Counted from the stretch's first letter, positions 15,857-23,923 are shown. The stretch is DNA of 38,180 nt from Arenibacter sp965652575 (GCA_965652575.1 CBFGWQ010000013.1:1-38180); one strand, 5' to 3'. Numbers and translations: made by a program. The notes: a model not told the origin generated them from the letters alone.

Positions 15857-18637
15857 TTGGTACAATTTCTCCCTTAAATACTTTGCCGTATAGGAGGTCT
15901 TGTTCTTTGCAACAAATTCAGGGGTTCCCTGTACCAATAGTTCCCCTCCCTTATTTCCTCCGTCCGGACCTAAGTCTATGATGTAATCGGCACATTTGAT
16001 CAAGTCTATATTGTGTTCTATTACAATTATGGAATGTCCTTTGGCGATCAAGGCATCAAATGATCTGAGCAATTTTTTGATATCATGGAAATGGAGCCCA
16101 GTAGTAGGTTCATCAAAAATAAACAAGGCCTTGTCCTTGGTATTCCCTTTAACTAAAAATGAGGCCAGCTTAATACGTTGTGCCTCACCTCCGGAAAGGG
16201 TAGAGGAGGACTGCCCCAAGGTTACATATCCCAATCCGACCTCTTGAAGTGGCCTCAGTTTGGTTACAATTTTGGATTGATCGTTTTTGTCAAAGAAGGC
16301 TATGGCATCATCAATGGTCATATTAAGGACATCATCTATATTGGCGTCTTCAAATTTTACTTCCAATACTTCTTTTTTAAATCTTTTTCCGTTGCAGGTT
16401 TCGCATTCCAAGTGCACATCGGCCATGAATTGCATTTCTACGGTAATCTCTCCTTCACCTTTACATTTTTCGCACCTACCACCGTCAACATTAAAAGAAA
16501 AATGTTTGGCCTGATATCCTCTTAATTTGCTCAATTTCTGGTTGGCAAATAGATTACGGATATCGTCATAGGCCTTTATGTAGGTTACGGGGTTGGATCT
16601 GGAGGAACGGCCAATGGGGTTTTGATCAACATATTCCACGTGCTTTAGGGATTGAAATTTACCTTCCACAGCACTGTACTGTCCCGCTTTTTCTCCGTAG
16701 CCTCCAAGTTCCTTAAGAATTATAGGATAAAGTAATTTTTTCACCAAAGTACTTTTTCCACTGCCGGATACTCCGGTTATTACCGTTAGGACGTTCAATG
16801 GAAAGGTAACATCAATATTTTTAAGGTTATTTTCCCTGGCTCCTTTTATTTCTATAAAATTTTTGAAAGGTCTTCTTGTTTTTGGAACTTCAATTTCCTT
16901 ACTTCCATTTAGATAGGCCGCTGTAAGTGAATTGGATTTTAGAATTTCGGCCATGGTTCCCTGGGCAACCACCTCTCCGCCGTGTGTACCCGCTTTCGGA
17001 CCAATATCGATCACCTCGTCCGCCGCTTTCATAATATCCTCATCGTGTTCCACAACAATTACGGTATTTCCCAGATCGCGCAACGATTTTAGAACGGTAA
17101 TCAGGTTTTCGGTATCCTTGGGGTGAAGGCCAATACTGGGTTCGTCCAGGATATACATGGAGCCGACCAAACTGCTTCCCAAGGAGGTTGCCAAATTTAT
17201 TCGTTGACTTTCCCCACCGGACAGGGAATTGGATTTCCTGTTCAATGTTAAATAATTAAGTCCGACATTATTCAGGAACCCCAATCTATTTTGAATTTCC
17301 TTAAGTAATCTATCGGCAATTTTTTCTTCGTTGGAATCAAGATTAATGTTTTTAAAGAATTCTATCAGATCTTCTATTGGCAGTTCTACAAGGTCGGAAA
17401 TGGATTTTCCTGAAATTTTTATATAGTCGGTTTCCTTTCGTAGACGCTTTCCCTTGCAGTTACTGCATTTGGTTTTACCACGATAACGGGATAGCATTAC
17501 CCGATTCTGTATTTTATAGCTTTTTTCTTCCAGGCCTTCAAAAAATTTATGGATACCGGTAAAATGGCTGTTACCGTCCCAAACAAGTTGCTTTTGTTCA
17601 TCGGATAGCTGATACCAGGGTTTATGTATCGGAAAATCGAATTTGTAGGCCACATTCACCAATTCGTCCCTATACCACCCCATACTTTCCCCACGCCATG
17701 GGAAAATGGCGTTCTCATATACAGAGAGGGAAGTGTTGGGAACTACCAGGTCTTCATCTATACCGATAACATCTCCATATCCTTCACATTTGGGACATGC
17801 CCCATAAGGGTTGTTGAAGCTGAACAAGTGGACATTGGGTTCCAGGAATTGAAGGCCGTCCAGTTCAAATTTATTACTAAAATGGATATTTTTGCCCGTT
17901 ACCGGTTCTTGAACAATACATTCACCCTTTCCTTCAAAAAAGGCCGTATCAATGGCGTTGCCCAATCTATTGAAAAAATCCTCATCGTTTTTATATATAA
18001 TTCGGTCTACCACCAGTTCAAATTCCCGACCTATATCCTTTAGATCTTCATCTATCCTGGTTACCTCACCATTGTGCAATATCCTTGCAAATCCCTGCTT
18101 GGAAAACAATTGGAGCGATTTATAGGGATCCCTATCTGCACTAATCTTAATAGGGGCAAGCAAAAGCAATTTTGTACCTTCTTCAAAAGATTTAATATGC
18201 TCAACTACATCCGAAACCGTATGCTTTTTAACCTCATTACCGGATATTGGGGAAAAAGTTCTGCCAATGCGTGCAAACATTAATTTTAAATAGTCATAAA
18301 TTTCGGTAGTAGTCCCTACCGTAGATCTGGGATTGGTGGAATTTACTTTTTGTTCAATGGCAATGGCCGGAGCTATCCCTTTAATATAATCCACTTTGGG
18401 CTTGTCCAATTTCCCTAAAAATTGTCTGGCATAGGAGGATAGACTTTCCACATATCGTCTTTGTCCTTCGGCATAAAGGGTATCGAAGGCGAGACTGGAT
18501 TTTCCCGAACCGGACAATCCCGTAATCACCACTAGTTTATTCCGTGGTATTACAACATCGATATTCTTTAAATTATGGAGTTTTGCCCCTTTTATTATAA
18601 TATTATACTTGGGATCAACGTCTGTTATAGTGGTCAT
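15854..18637 (-). CDS. uvrA: excinuclease ABC subunit A
   Basis: This 927-residue damage-recognition ATPase of nucleotide excision repair loads UvrB at lesions. It has two ABC modules: Walker A GLSGSGKSSLAFDT near residue 40 with signature LSGGESQRINLA and Walker B MYILDEPSIGLHP, and a second Walker A GVSGSGKSTL near residue 626 with LSGGEAQRIKLA and FIFDEPTTGLHF. Zinc sites are visible as CSNCKGKR and CEKCKGEG...CETCNGKR. The first zinc module, however, keeps only the second pair (CPKCEGYG); the first CxxC is replaced by ELDGLQ. The start fits the family N-terminus (IIIKGAKLHNLKNI) and a -7 promoter element lies upstream. Confidence 0.95.
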   Translation of the reverse strand: MTTITDVDPKYNIIIKGAKLHNLKNIDVVIPRNKLVVITGLSGSGKSSLAFDTLYAEGQRRYVESLSSYARQFLGKLDKPKVDYIKGIAPAIAIEQKVNSTNPRSTVGTTTEIYDYLKLMFARIGRTFSPISGNEVKKHTVSDVVEHIKSFEEGTKLLLLAPIKISADRDPYKSLQLFSKQGFARILHNGEVTRIDEDLKDIGREFELVVDRIIYKNDEDFFNRLGNAIDTAFFEGKGECIVQEPVTGKNIHFSNKFELDGLQFLEPNVHLFSFNNPYGACPKCEGYGDVIGIDEDLVVPNTSLSVYENAIFPWRGESMGWYRDELVNVAYKFDFPIHKPWYQLSDEQKQLVWDGNSHFTGIHKFFEGLEEKSYKIQNRVMLSRYRGKTKCSNCKGKRLRKETDYIKISGKSISDLVELPIEDLIEFFKNINLDSNEEKIADRLLKEIQNRLGFLNNVGLNYLTLNRKSNSLSGGESQRINLATSLGSSLVGSMYILDEPSIGLHPKDTENLITVLKSLRDLGNTVIVVEHDEDIMKAADEVIDIGPKAGTHGGEVVAQGTMAEILKSNSLTAAYLNGSKEIEVPKTRRPFKNFIEIKGARENNLKNIDVTFPLNVLTVITGVSGSGKSTLVKKLLYPIILKELGGYGEKAGQYSAVEGKFQSLKHVEYVDQNPIGRSSRSNPVTYIKAYDDIRNLFANQKLSKLRGYQAKHFSFNVDGGRCEKCKGEGEITVEMQFMADVHLECETCNGKRFKKEVLEVKFEDANIDDVLNMTIDDAIAFFDKNDQSKIVTKLRPLQEVGLGYVTLGQSSSTLSGGEAQRIKLASFLVKGNTKDKALFIFDEPTTGLHFHDIKKLLRSFDALIAKGHSIIVIEHNIDLIKCADYIIDLGPDGGNKGGELLVQGTPEFVAKNKTSYTAKYLREKLYQ

Positions 18638-18654
18638 GCTCGTATTTAAGTCTG

Positions 18655-18662
18655 CAAAGATA
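18655..18662 (-). promoter_or_regulatory. -7 promoter element of uvrA
   Basis: On the minus strand this reads TATCTTTG, an exact TAnnTTTG match ending 17 bp before the uvrA ATG. No -33 TTG is evident. No LexA-like operator was recognised. Confidence 0.5.
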
Positions 18663-18731
18663 CGATATGTGAATTTTATTCGCTAGTAGCCTTTCACCTA
18701 TAACTAAATAATATTCAATGAAGGAAAGTAG

Positions 18732-18761
18732 TTTGATTGGATATAATTTTTTTTATATTTG
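18732..18761 (+). promoter_or_regulatory. promoter upstream of the first sigma factor gene
   Basis: TTTG at 18732-18735, an 18-bp spacer and TATATTTG at 18754-18761 match the Bacteroidota promoter form. It lies about 118 bp before the ATG at 18880, giving a leader of roughly 110 bases. No equivalent was found before the second sigma factor gene. Confidence 0.55.
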
Positions 18762-18879
18762 ATGCATAATATACCCTAAATAGCCTATACGTAACAAAAT
18801 TACTTTTTTAAAAATCTAGTTCAAATGCACTTGTAAGTCATAACAGGTATGGCATTTTGACCTCAAAAAAGTAATTTGT

Positions 18880-19461
18880 ATGGAACTATTGATAGAAGAT
18901 TCGGTATTGGTAAAGAACTACATGAACGGGGACGAAAGAGCCCTGGAAAAACTAATAGACCGCCACAACCAACGCCTTAGCAGTTTTATTTATTCCAAAG
19001 TACAGGACCGGGAAGCTACGGAAGATATTTTTCAGGATACCTTTATAAAGGTGATACGAACCCTAAAGAAGGGCAATTATAATGAGGAGGGAAAATTTTT
19101 GCCCTGGGTAATGCGTATCTCCCATAATCTGATCATCGATTATTACAGGAAGAGTAAGCGAATGCCCAGATTTGAAGGAAACAATGAATTTAATATTTTC
19201 TCCATTATAACCGATGATCAGTTAAATGCTGAAAGACGGCTTATTAAGGACCAAATAGACCAGGATCTGATCGTTCTTATCAAGGAATTGCCAAAAGATC
19301 AGATGGAAGTTTTGGAAATGCGGCTATACAAGGACATGAGTTTTAAGGAAATATCGGAGAATACGGGAGTTAGTATCAATACGGCCCTGGGCAGAATGCG
19401 CTATGCACTTATCAACCTTAGGAAGATTGTAGAAAAGAACAACATTATTTTAACGAATTAA
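18880..19461 (+). CDS. sigma-70 family (ECF-type) RNA polymerase sigma factor, copy 1
   Basis: This 193-residue sigma factor has regions 2 and 4 only. Region 2 spans about residues 25-95, with the core-binding DIFQDTFIKVIRTLKKG and the -10-recognition stretch WVMRISHNLIIDYYRK. Region 4 spans about 125-185 with the helix-turn-helix FKEISENTGVSINTALGRMRYAL. An acidic linker separates them. It is about 78% identical by eye, without gaps, to the factor at 20160-20741, and region 4.2 is almost unchanged. It is followed 70 bp later by a 50-codon small gene. No classical anti-sigma gene with a membrane segment is next to it, and its regulon is unknown. The first codons, MELLIEDSVLVK, match copy 2 and support the start. 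Confidence 0.9.
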   Translation: MELLIEDSVLVKNYMNGDERALEKLIDRHNQRLSSFIYSKVQDREATEDIFQDTFIKVIRTLKKGNYNEEGKFLPWVMRISHNLIIDYYRKSKRMPRFEGNNEFNIFSIITDDQLNAERRLIKDQIDQDLIVLIKELPKDQMEVLEMRLYKDMSFKEISENTGVSINTALGRMRYALINLRKIVEKNNIILTN

Positions 19462-19531
19462 TAGGCCTTATATCCGCTTTTAGTTAATTTCTTCATAACA
19501 CTTACGTTATTTACAATAACAATATATAATT

Positions 19532-19684
19532 ATGGGGAAATCCAACGTTACTAAAAAGGTCAATTGTAAACTAATGTCTACACGTAGGTCCAAGATAGAT
19601 TTTTTGTTGAATTACTCCAAATCACTTTACATTATTAAAAGTGATAAGGGGAATGACGAACTGGATGAGCATTGTTTAAACTAG
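19532..19684 (+). CDS. small protein following sigma factor copy 1
   Basis: This 50-codon frame (ATG 19532, TAG 19682-19684) encodes a basic N-terminal half and a central block, CKL, then eight or so residues, then FLLNYSKSLYI. The C-terminus is acidic and ends in LN. The same block (CKL...FLIGYSKSLQI...LN) is encoded by the small frame after sigma factor copy 2, at nearly the same distance from its sigma gene. Conservation of protein but not of DNA between the copies argues that it is translated. There is no signal peptide or membrane segment. The function is unknown; a sigma-associated regulator is a guess based on position. Confidence 0.6.
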   Translation: MGKSNVTKKVNCKLMSTRRSKIDFLLNYSKSLYIIKSDKGNDELDEHCLN

Positions 19685-20159
19685 GATTTCTATATTTTAC
19701 GGACCTACTATAACATAATGGTGTACTTAAGTACCCATGTGCAGTGTCTTGAACGGCAATATCCTAAAAATGGACTTTCCATATTCTTTACGCACTGTAG
19801 CCGCTTTCCTTAGCATTATATCTGTAAAGCCATATAAAGGAAATAGATATCAAAGCATATTCTATATTCATTAATTAGTTGGCCAACCTGGCAAAAACAG
19901 ATGGACTTACCTTTTAATTCCTTTGGGCATTGCAACTTCATTTTAGACCGATTATTATATGTAAAATAAGAAAATTGGCATTTGACATCAATTAACGGTG
20001 GTTTTACAACATAGTTTTTTGCACACCTTACCATTTATATACTTTTATCCTGTTGCTGATTACTAAGGAAGATTTTTAAGTCTTCCCCCAAGGAAGGAGC
20101 AACAAAAAGTCCGAACCGAAAGGAGAGGCCCCCTAGTTTAACCAAAAACAATATTTTGT
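19685..20159. other. 475-bp gap with structured leader of sigma factor copy 2
   Basis: The first 365 bases show nothing I can support; a 72-codon minus-strand frame (19816-20034) has no recognisable character. Positions 20051-20104 can fold: outer arms TGTTGCT (20051-20057) and AGCAACA (20098-20104) enclose GGAAGA (20067-20072) facing TCTTCC (20081-20086). CTTCC (20082-20086) could instead pair with GGAAG (20092-20096), so two hairpins compete. Purine-rich AGGAAGGAG and AAAGGAGAGG strings follow. The element ends 55 bp before the sigma start codon and could regulate it. Confidence 0.4.
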
Positions 20160-20741
20160 ATGGAACTGCAAATTGATGACTCAGTATTAGTAAAGGATTA
20201 TATTAATGGTAATGAAAAAGCCTTGGAGATTTTGATCAACAGGCATAACCAACGTATCAGTAGCTTTATTTATTCAAAAGTATTGGACCGGGATGTTTCG
20301 GAGGACATTTTTCAGGATACCTTTATTAAAGTGATCAAAACCTTGAAAAAGGGGAATTATAGCGAGGAAGGCAAGTTTTTGCCCTGGGTAATGCGAATAG
20401 CCCATAATTTGGTAATCGATCACTTTAGAAGAAATAAAAGAATGCCAATGTTTGAGGGGAATGACGATTTTAACATTTTTTCCGTAATCGGTGATGATAA
20501 ATTGAATGTAGAAAAACAACTTATCAAGGACCAGATAGATTCCGATCTTACCTTATTGATCGAAGAATTACCTGATGATCAGAAAGAAGTACTCTTAATG
20601 CGTATTTACAGGGACATGAGCTTTAAGGAAATTTCAGAAAACACTGGCGTTAGTATCAACACGGCCTTGGGAAGAATGAGATATGCACTTATCAATCTCA
20701 GAAAAATAATTGAAAAACATAATATCGTTTTAACGAATTAA
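20160..20741 (+). CDS. sigma-70 family (ECF-type) RNA polymerase sigma factor, copy 2
   Basis: This 193-residue factor has the same two-region layout as copy 1. Differences from copy 1, about 42 of 193 positions, are mostly conservative and lie outside region 4.2; the helix-turn-helix SINTALGRMRYALINLRKI is identical. Both copies therefore probably read the same -33-type element while differing in control or core binding. Both genes begin in the string TTTGTATGGAACT, so even the sequence around the start codon is shared. Unlike copy 1, no TTTG/TAnnTTTG promoter is evident upstream, and a structured leader lies at 20051-20104. A small gene follows 72 bp downstream. Confidence 0.9.
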   Translation: MELQIDDSVLVKDYINGNEKALEILINRHNQRISSFIYSKVLDRDVSEDIFQDTFIKVIKTLKKGNYSEEGKFLPWVMRIAHNLVIDHFRRNKRMPMFEGNDDFNIFSVIGDDKLNVEKQLIKDQIDSDLTLLIEELPDDQKEVLLMRIYRDMSFKEISENTGVSINTALGRMRYALINLRKIIEKHNIVLTN

Positions 20742-20813
20742 TAGGTCATAGGACGAACTGGACAATATTTCCATTTTAGTGGCGTTATCATAACATAACA
20801 ATACTATAATCCT

Positions 20814-20957
20814 ATGGAAAAAATTTACTCTGAGAATCAACACACGTGTAAACTTGCCAAAGCTAGTAATGAAACCATTAAGTTTTTGATCGGCTATTCC
20901 AAATCTTTGCAAATAGTTGAATATGGCAATATTCAATTCGAAAATAATTTAAACTAG
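20814..20957 (+). CDS. small protein following sigma factor copy 2
   Basis: This 47-codon frame (ATG 20814, TAG 20955-20957) is related to the product at 19532-19684. It shares CKL, then I-FL, YSKSL, I and the terminal LN at matching spacing, with a short gap near the C-terminus. Outside those positions the sequences differ widely, so the block CKL-x8-10-FL-x2-YSKSL-x-I is what selection appears to keep. The product is hydrophilic and cytoplasmic by composition. Transcription probably continues from the sigma gene; the terminator-like hairpin at 21127-21156 would end it. Function is unknown. Confidence 0.6.
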   Translation: MEKIYSENQHTCKLAKASNETIKFLIGYSKSLQIVEYGNIQFENNLN

Positions 20958-21126
20958 AGTGTTTTGTTAATGCTATTATGTTGGTTAAGTCGTCGTTATT
21001 TTTTATCTGGACGAGGCAAAAAATAGTTGCATAGCCATAGCTACGGAACCCTTTTTTAACGATGGTCAGGTGAAAAAGAACAAGACTTGGGGTGACTAGA
21101 ATAGGGTTAACAGGACACTAAACTAT

Positions 21127-21156
21127 AAAATCCCAACTTCTTAGCTGGGATTTTTT
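21127..21156. terminator. bidirectional terminator between sigma module 2 and nth
   Basis: AAAATCCCA (21127-21135) pairs with TGGGATTTT (21146-21154). On the plus strand six T residues and GTTTTG follow; on the minus strand the arm ends in TTTTATAGTTT. The hairpin overlaps the last codons and stop of nth. Confidence 0.7.
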
Positions 21157-21803
21157 GTTTTGTAATAGGCATCCAAAACCTTTTTTCTTCCTATTGTTTT
21201 GGTTATGATGTCTTTTTCCAAATTCCACCCTCTGGCAGGGGAATATTCCCTTCCGTACCATATGATCTGCAAATGCAGGTCGTTCCACAATTCTTTGGGA
21301 AACAATCTTTTTGCATCTTTTTCCGTTTGAACTACATTTTTACCGTTGGAAAATCCCCATCGGTACATAAGCCTATGTATGTGGGTATCCACGGGGAAAG
21401 CCGGTATGCCAAAGGCTTGGGAGACCACAACACTGGCCGTTTTGTGACCTACTGCGGGCAATTGTTCCAATAGTTCCATTTCCTGGGGAACCTGTCCGTC
21501 ATATTTTTCTATCAATATTTTGGATAGCCCATAAATACCTTTCGATTTCATTGGCGATAGTCCGACCGGTTTTATGATTTCCCTTATTTCATCCGGTGTC
21601 ATTTTTACCATGTCGTACGGATTGTCTGCCTCGGCAAATAGTATAGGGGTAATCTGGTTTACCCTTACATCCGTACTTTGTGCGGACAATAGTACTGCGA
21701 TAAGCAATGTGTAAGGGTCTTTATGGTCTAGGGGAACGGGGATGGTGGGGTATATTTTTTGTAAAGTTTCAATGGTAAAGTTTACTTTTTCCGCTTTGGT
21801 CAT
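21141..21803 (-). CDS. nth: endonuclease III-like DNA glycosylase without iron-sulfur cluster
   Basis: This 220-residue base-excision enzyme removes oxidised pyrimidines and nicks the abasic site. The helix-hairpin-helix ELLEQLPAVGHKTA is near 110-122, catalytic Lys121 is in GHKTA, and Asp139 is in PVDTHIHR. The E. coli protein has a C-terminal C-x6-C-x2-C-x5-C loop holding a 4Fe-4S cluster. Here that stretch (about 184-205, GREYSPARGWNLEKD) has no cysteine, and there is no Cys anywhere in the protein. Otherwise the length and fold match. It is divergent from bcp, with 45 bp between start codons. Confidence 0.9.
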   Translation of the reverse strand: MTKAEKVNFTIETLQKIYPTIPVPLDHKDPYTLLIAVLLSAQSTDVRVNQITPILFAEADNPYDMVKMTPDEIREIIKPVGLSPMKSKGIYGLSKILIEKYDGQVPQEMELLEQLPAVGHKTASVVVSQAFGIPAFPVDTHIHRLMYRWGFSNGKNVVQTEKDAKRLFPKELWNDLHLQIIWYGREYSPARGWNLEKDIITKTIGRKKVLDAYYKTKNPS

Positions 21804-21848
21804 TTATGCGTAATTTTATAAAAATATAAATTTACTTAAAATTTAATT

Positions 21849-22298
21849 ATGCAAACTTTAAAAGTAGGGGATAGGGTACCCGAATTTTCGGCCCATGATG
21901 AGAACGGCAATATTATTAAGCTTTCCGATTATAAGGATAAAAAATTAATCGTCTTTTTCTACCCTAAGGCAAGTACTCCGGGTTGTACGGCCGAAGCCTG
22001 TAATTTAAGGGACAATTACAAAGAGTTGAAATCGCAGGGGTATGAGCTTTTGGGGGTAAGTGCCGACTCCCGGAAACGACAAATGAATTTTAAAAATAAA
22101 TATCAATTCCCCTTTCCATTGTTAGCGGATGAAGACCATACCGTTATTAATACTTTTGGTGTATGGGGCCCAAAGCAGTTTATGGGAAAAAAATATGATG
22201 GTATTCACAGAATGACCTTTGTTATAAACGGGGACGGAGTTGTGGAGAAGGTAATTGACAAGGTAAAGACCAAGGATCACGCTGCACAATTATTTTAA
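21849..22298 (+). CDS. bcp: thioredoxin-dependent thiol peroxidase (Bcp/PrxQ)
   Basis: This 149-residue peroxiredoxin of the AhpC/TSA superfamily, BCP subgroup, reduces hydrogen and organic peroxides using thioredoxin. The peroxidatic Cys is in STPGCTAEAC, followed five residues later by the second Cys, as in two-cysteine BCP enzymes. The conserved FFYPKA and GVSADS strands are present. The length is that of E. coli Bcp, and there is no signal peptide, so it is cytoplasmic. It is divergent from nth, so two oxidative-damage genes share a short control region. No exact TAnnTTTG element was found there. Confidence 0.93.
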   Translation: MQTLKVGDRVPEFSAHDENGNIIKLSDYKDKKLIVFFYPKASTPGCTAEACNLRDNYKELKSQGYELLGVSADSRKRQMNFKNKYQFPFPLLADEDHTVINTFGVWGPKQFMGKKYDGIHRMTFVINGDGVVEKVIDKVKTKDHAAQLF

Positions 22299-22317
22299 GC
22301 GACGGGAAAACAAGGAG

Positions 22318-22360
22318 CAGTCCTATCCTAAGCCTACCGGTTTTGGACTGCCTCTTTAAT
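22318..22360. terminator. hairpin between bcp and the 22375 gene
   Basis: CAGTCC (22318-22323) pairs with GGACTG (22345-22350), then CCTCTTTAAT follows on the plus strand. The loop is 21 bases. It lies between two convergent genes and may serve both. Confidence 0.45.
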
Positions 22361-22374
22361 ATAGCAAAAGCAGT

Positions 22375-23835
22375 TTAGACTTTTTCCTTTTCTTCCTCCA
22401 TGGGTTTGCGGATAAAGAGTTTTTTCTTTTTTATTATTTCTGCTATTCCCTCCGGAAGTACGGATTCCCATCCTTCTTCCCCGTTCATTATTTTTTTGAG
22501 AACATCCCTGGAGAAAACATGTAATATTTCCGGATCGTAATCTATGATGTCCATCACTTTTCCATTGTACTTGAAGAATTTGTACAATTCTTTCATTCTG
22601 GGGTGGACTTTAATGGTGTTACTTGTCATAATCTGTCCGGTTTCCTCATTGCGCATAGGGTATAGGTACACTTTAAGATCTTTAAAGAACAACTTACCAA
22701 AGGCTTCCAGGATACCACCGCTTAAATGACGATAATATTTTTCATCAAAAATATCGACCAAATTGTTGACCCCCATGGTAAGGCCTATCTTGGATTTGGT
22801 ATAATTGCTAAAATATTCAACCAGTTTGAAATACTCCTGAAATTTAGATATCATTACCGTATGGCCCAAGGAACACAATAGTTCTGCCCGATCCATAAAA
22901 TCCTGTTCATCAATTTCCCCGGAAGCGCGTAGGTTGGAAAGGGTAATTTCAAAAATAACGACGGTATTTTCCTCTTCTACACTTGGTTCCCTGATGAATA
23001 TTTCATAGGATTTTTTGAACATATCCATATTTACCTTGGTCACCGGTCTAAAGCTACCGCGCAGGGCCAAAATATTTTTTTTGTAAAGCATGGTCGCCGG
23101 CAAAAGATTATTGCCATCGGGTCCGAACATTACGGCATCGGTCATATCGTTTTTAACGAGCTGTAAACTCATCAGCCTATTGTCTACTTCGGCAAAATCC
23201 GGTCCGGAAAAATTGACCATATCTATTTCAACGGTATCCTTGTCGATGTGGTCATATAGGTACTTTAGTAATTTTCTAGGCTTGTCGTATTTATAAAATG
23301 CGCCATAAATAAGATTGACCCCAACAATACCCAAGGTTTCCTGTTGCAACCTCGCTTCATTTTGTTTGAAACGGATATGTAGGATAATTTCGTTCAATTC
23401 TTTTTGCTTGGGATCCAACTGATATCGGATCCCGATCCATCCATGACCTTTGTATCTCTTTGAAAAATCAATAGTAGCAACGGTATTGGCATAGGAGAAA
23501 AACAATCTGTCCGGATGTTTTTCCCGGCTTATCCTATTGTCCATGTTTTCCATTTCATGGGCCAACATCTTTTTTAACCTGGACTGGGTTACGTACCTGC
23601 CATCTTCCTCAATACCGTAAATGGCATCGCTAAAATCCTTGTCGTATGCACTCATCGCTTTTGCAATGGTACCTGAAGCGCCGCCCGACTTAAAAAAATG
23701 ACCGGAAGTCTCCTGTCCTGCACCTATTTCGGAAAACGTACCGTAAATATCCGGATTTAAGTTTATCCTTAAGGTTTTTGCCTTAATGGAGGGGACATTG
23801 GTAAAAGCCACTTCTTTCTTAAAAATATTGGACAT
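22375..23835 (-). CDS. conserved flavobacterial protein of unknown function
   Basis: This 486-residue protein looks soluble and cytoplasmic; there is no signal peptide and no membrane segment. Notable stretches are the N-terminal RINLNPDIYGTFSEIGAGQET and the glycine-rich KSGGASGTIAKAMSAYDKDFSDAIYG, then FSYANTVATIDF, VMFGPDGNNLLPA and TMGVNNLVDIFDEKYYRHLSGGILEAFG. I recognise the sequence type as widespread in Bacteroidota but not its activity. Automatic names for this group are not backed by anything visible here; it has no outer-membrane receptor features, for example. A -7 promoter element lies upstream, back-to-back with that of the metallo-hydrolase gene. Confidence 0.75.
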   Translation of the reverse strand: MSNIFKKEVAFTNVPSIKAKTLRINLNPDIYGTFSEIGAGQETSGHFFKSGGASGTIAKAMSAYDKDFSDAIYGIEEDGRYVTQSRLKKMLAHEMENMDNRISREKHPDRLFFSYANTVATIDFSKRYKGHGWIGIRYQLDPKQKELNEIILHIRFKQNEARLQQETLGIVGVNLIYGAFYKYDKPRKLLKYLYDHIDKDTVEIDMVNFSGPDFAEVDNRLMSLQLVKNDMTDAVMFGPDGNNLLPATMLYKKNILALRGSFRPVTKVNMDMFKKSYEIFIREPSVEEENTVVIFEITLSNLRASGEIDEQDFMDRAELLCSLGHTVMISKFQEYFKLVEYFSNYTKSKIGLTMGVNNLVDIFDEKYYRHLSGGILEAFGKLFFKDLKVYLYPMRNEETGQIMTSNTIKVHPRMKELYKFFKYNGKVMDIIDYDPEILHVFSRDVLKKIMNGEEGWESVLPEGIAEIIKKKKLFIRKPMEEEKEKV

Positions 23836-23855
23836 AGCGTCTTGTTTACTTGTAG

Positions 23856-23863
23856 CAAAGTTA
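23856..23863 (-). promoter_or_regulatory. -7 promoter element of the 22375-23835 gene
   Basis: On the minus strand this reads TAACTTTG, an exact TAnnTTTG match, ending 20 bp before the ATG. A TTTG -33 was not found at the normal distance. Confidence 0.45.
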
Positions 23864-23897
23864 AAAAGTTTGGGTTATCTATTAAATAAAATAGTTA

Positions 23898-23905
23898 TAA
23901 ATTTG
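23898..23905 (+). promoter_or_regulatory. -7 promoter element of the metallo-hydrolase gene
   Basis: TAAATTTG matches TAnnTTTG and ends 18 bp before the TTG start codon at 23924, allowing a leader of about a dozen bases. TTTG at 23869-23872 is 25 bp upstream, a little far for a -33 element. Confidence 0.45.
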
Positions 23906-23923
23906 GATTAAATAAATAGCGGC

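Noticed and set aside
18866..18879. TAATTTG just before the first sigma ATG (and TATTTTG before the second) as -7 promoters
   Set aside because: Each is one base short of TAnnTTTG and would place the transcription start inside or past the start codon.
19816..20034. 72-codon minus-strand frame between the sigma modules
   Set aside because: No conserved motif, promoter or resemblance to the small sigma-linked proteins; irregular composition.
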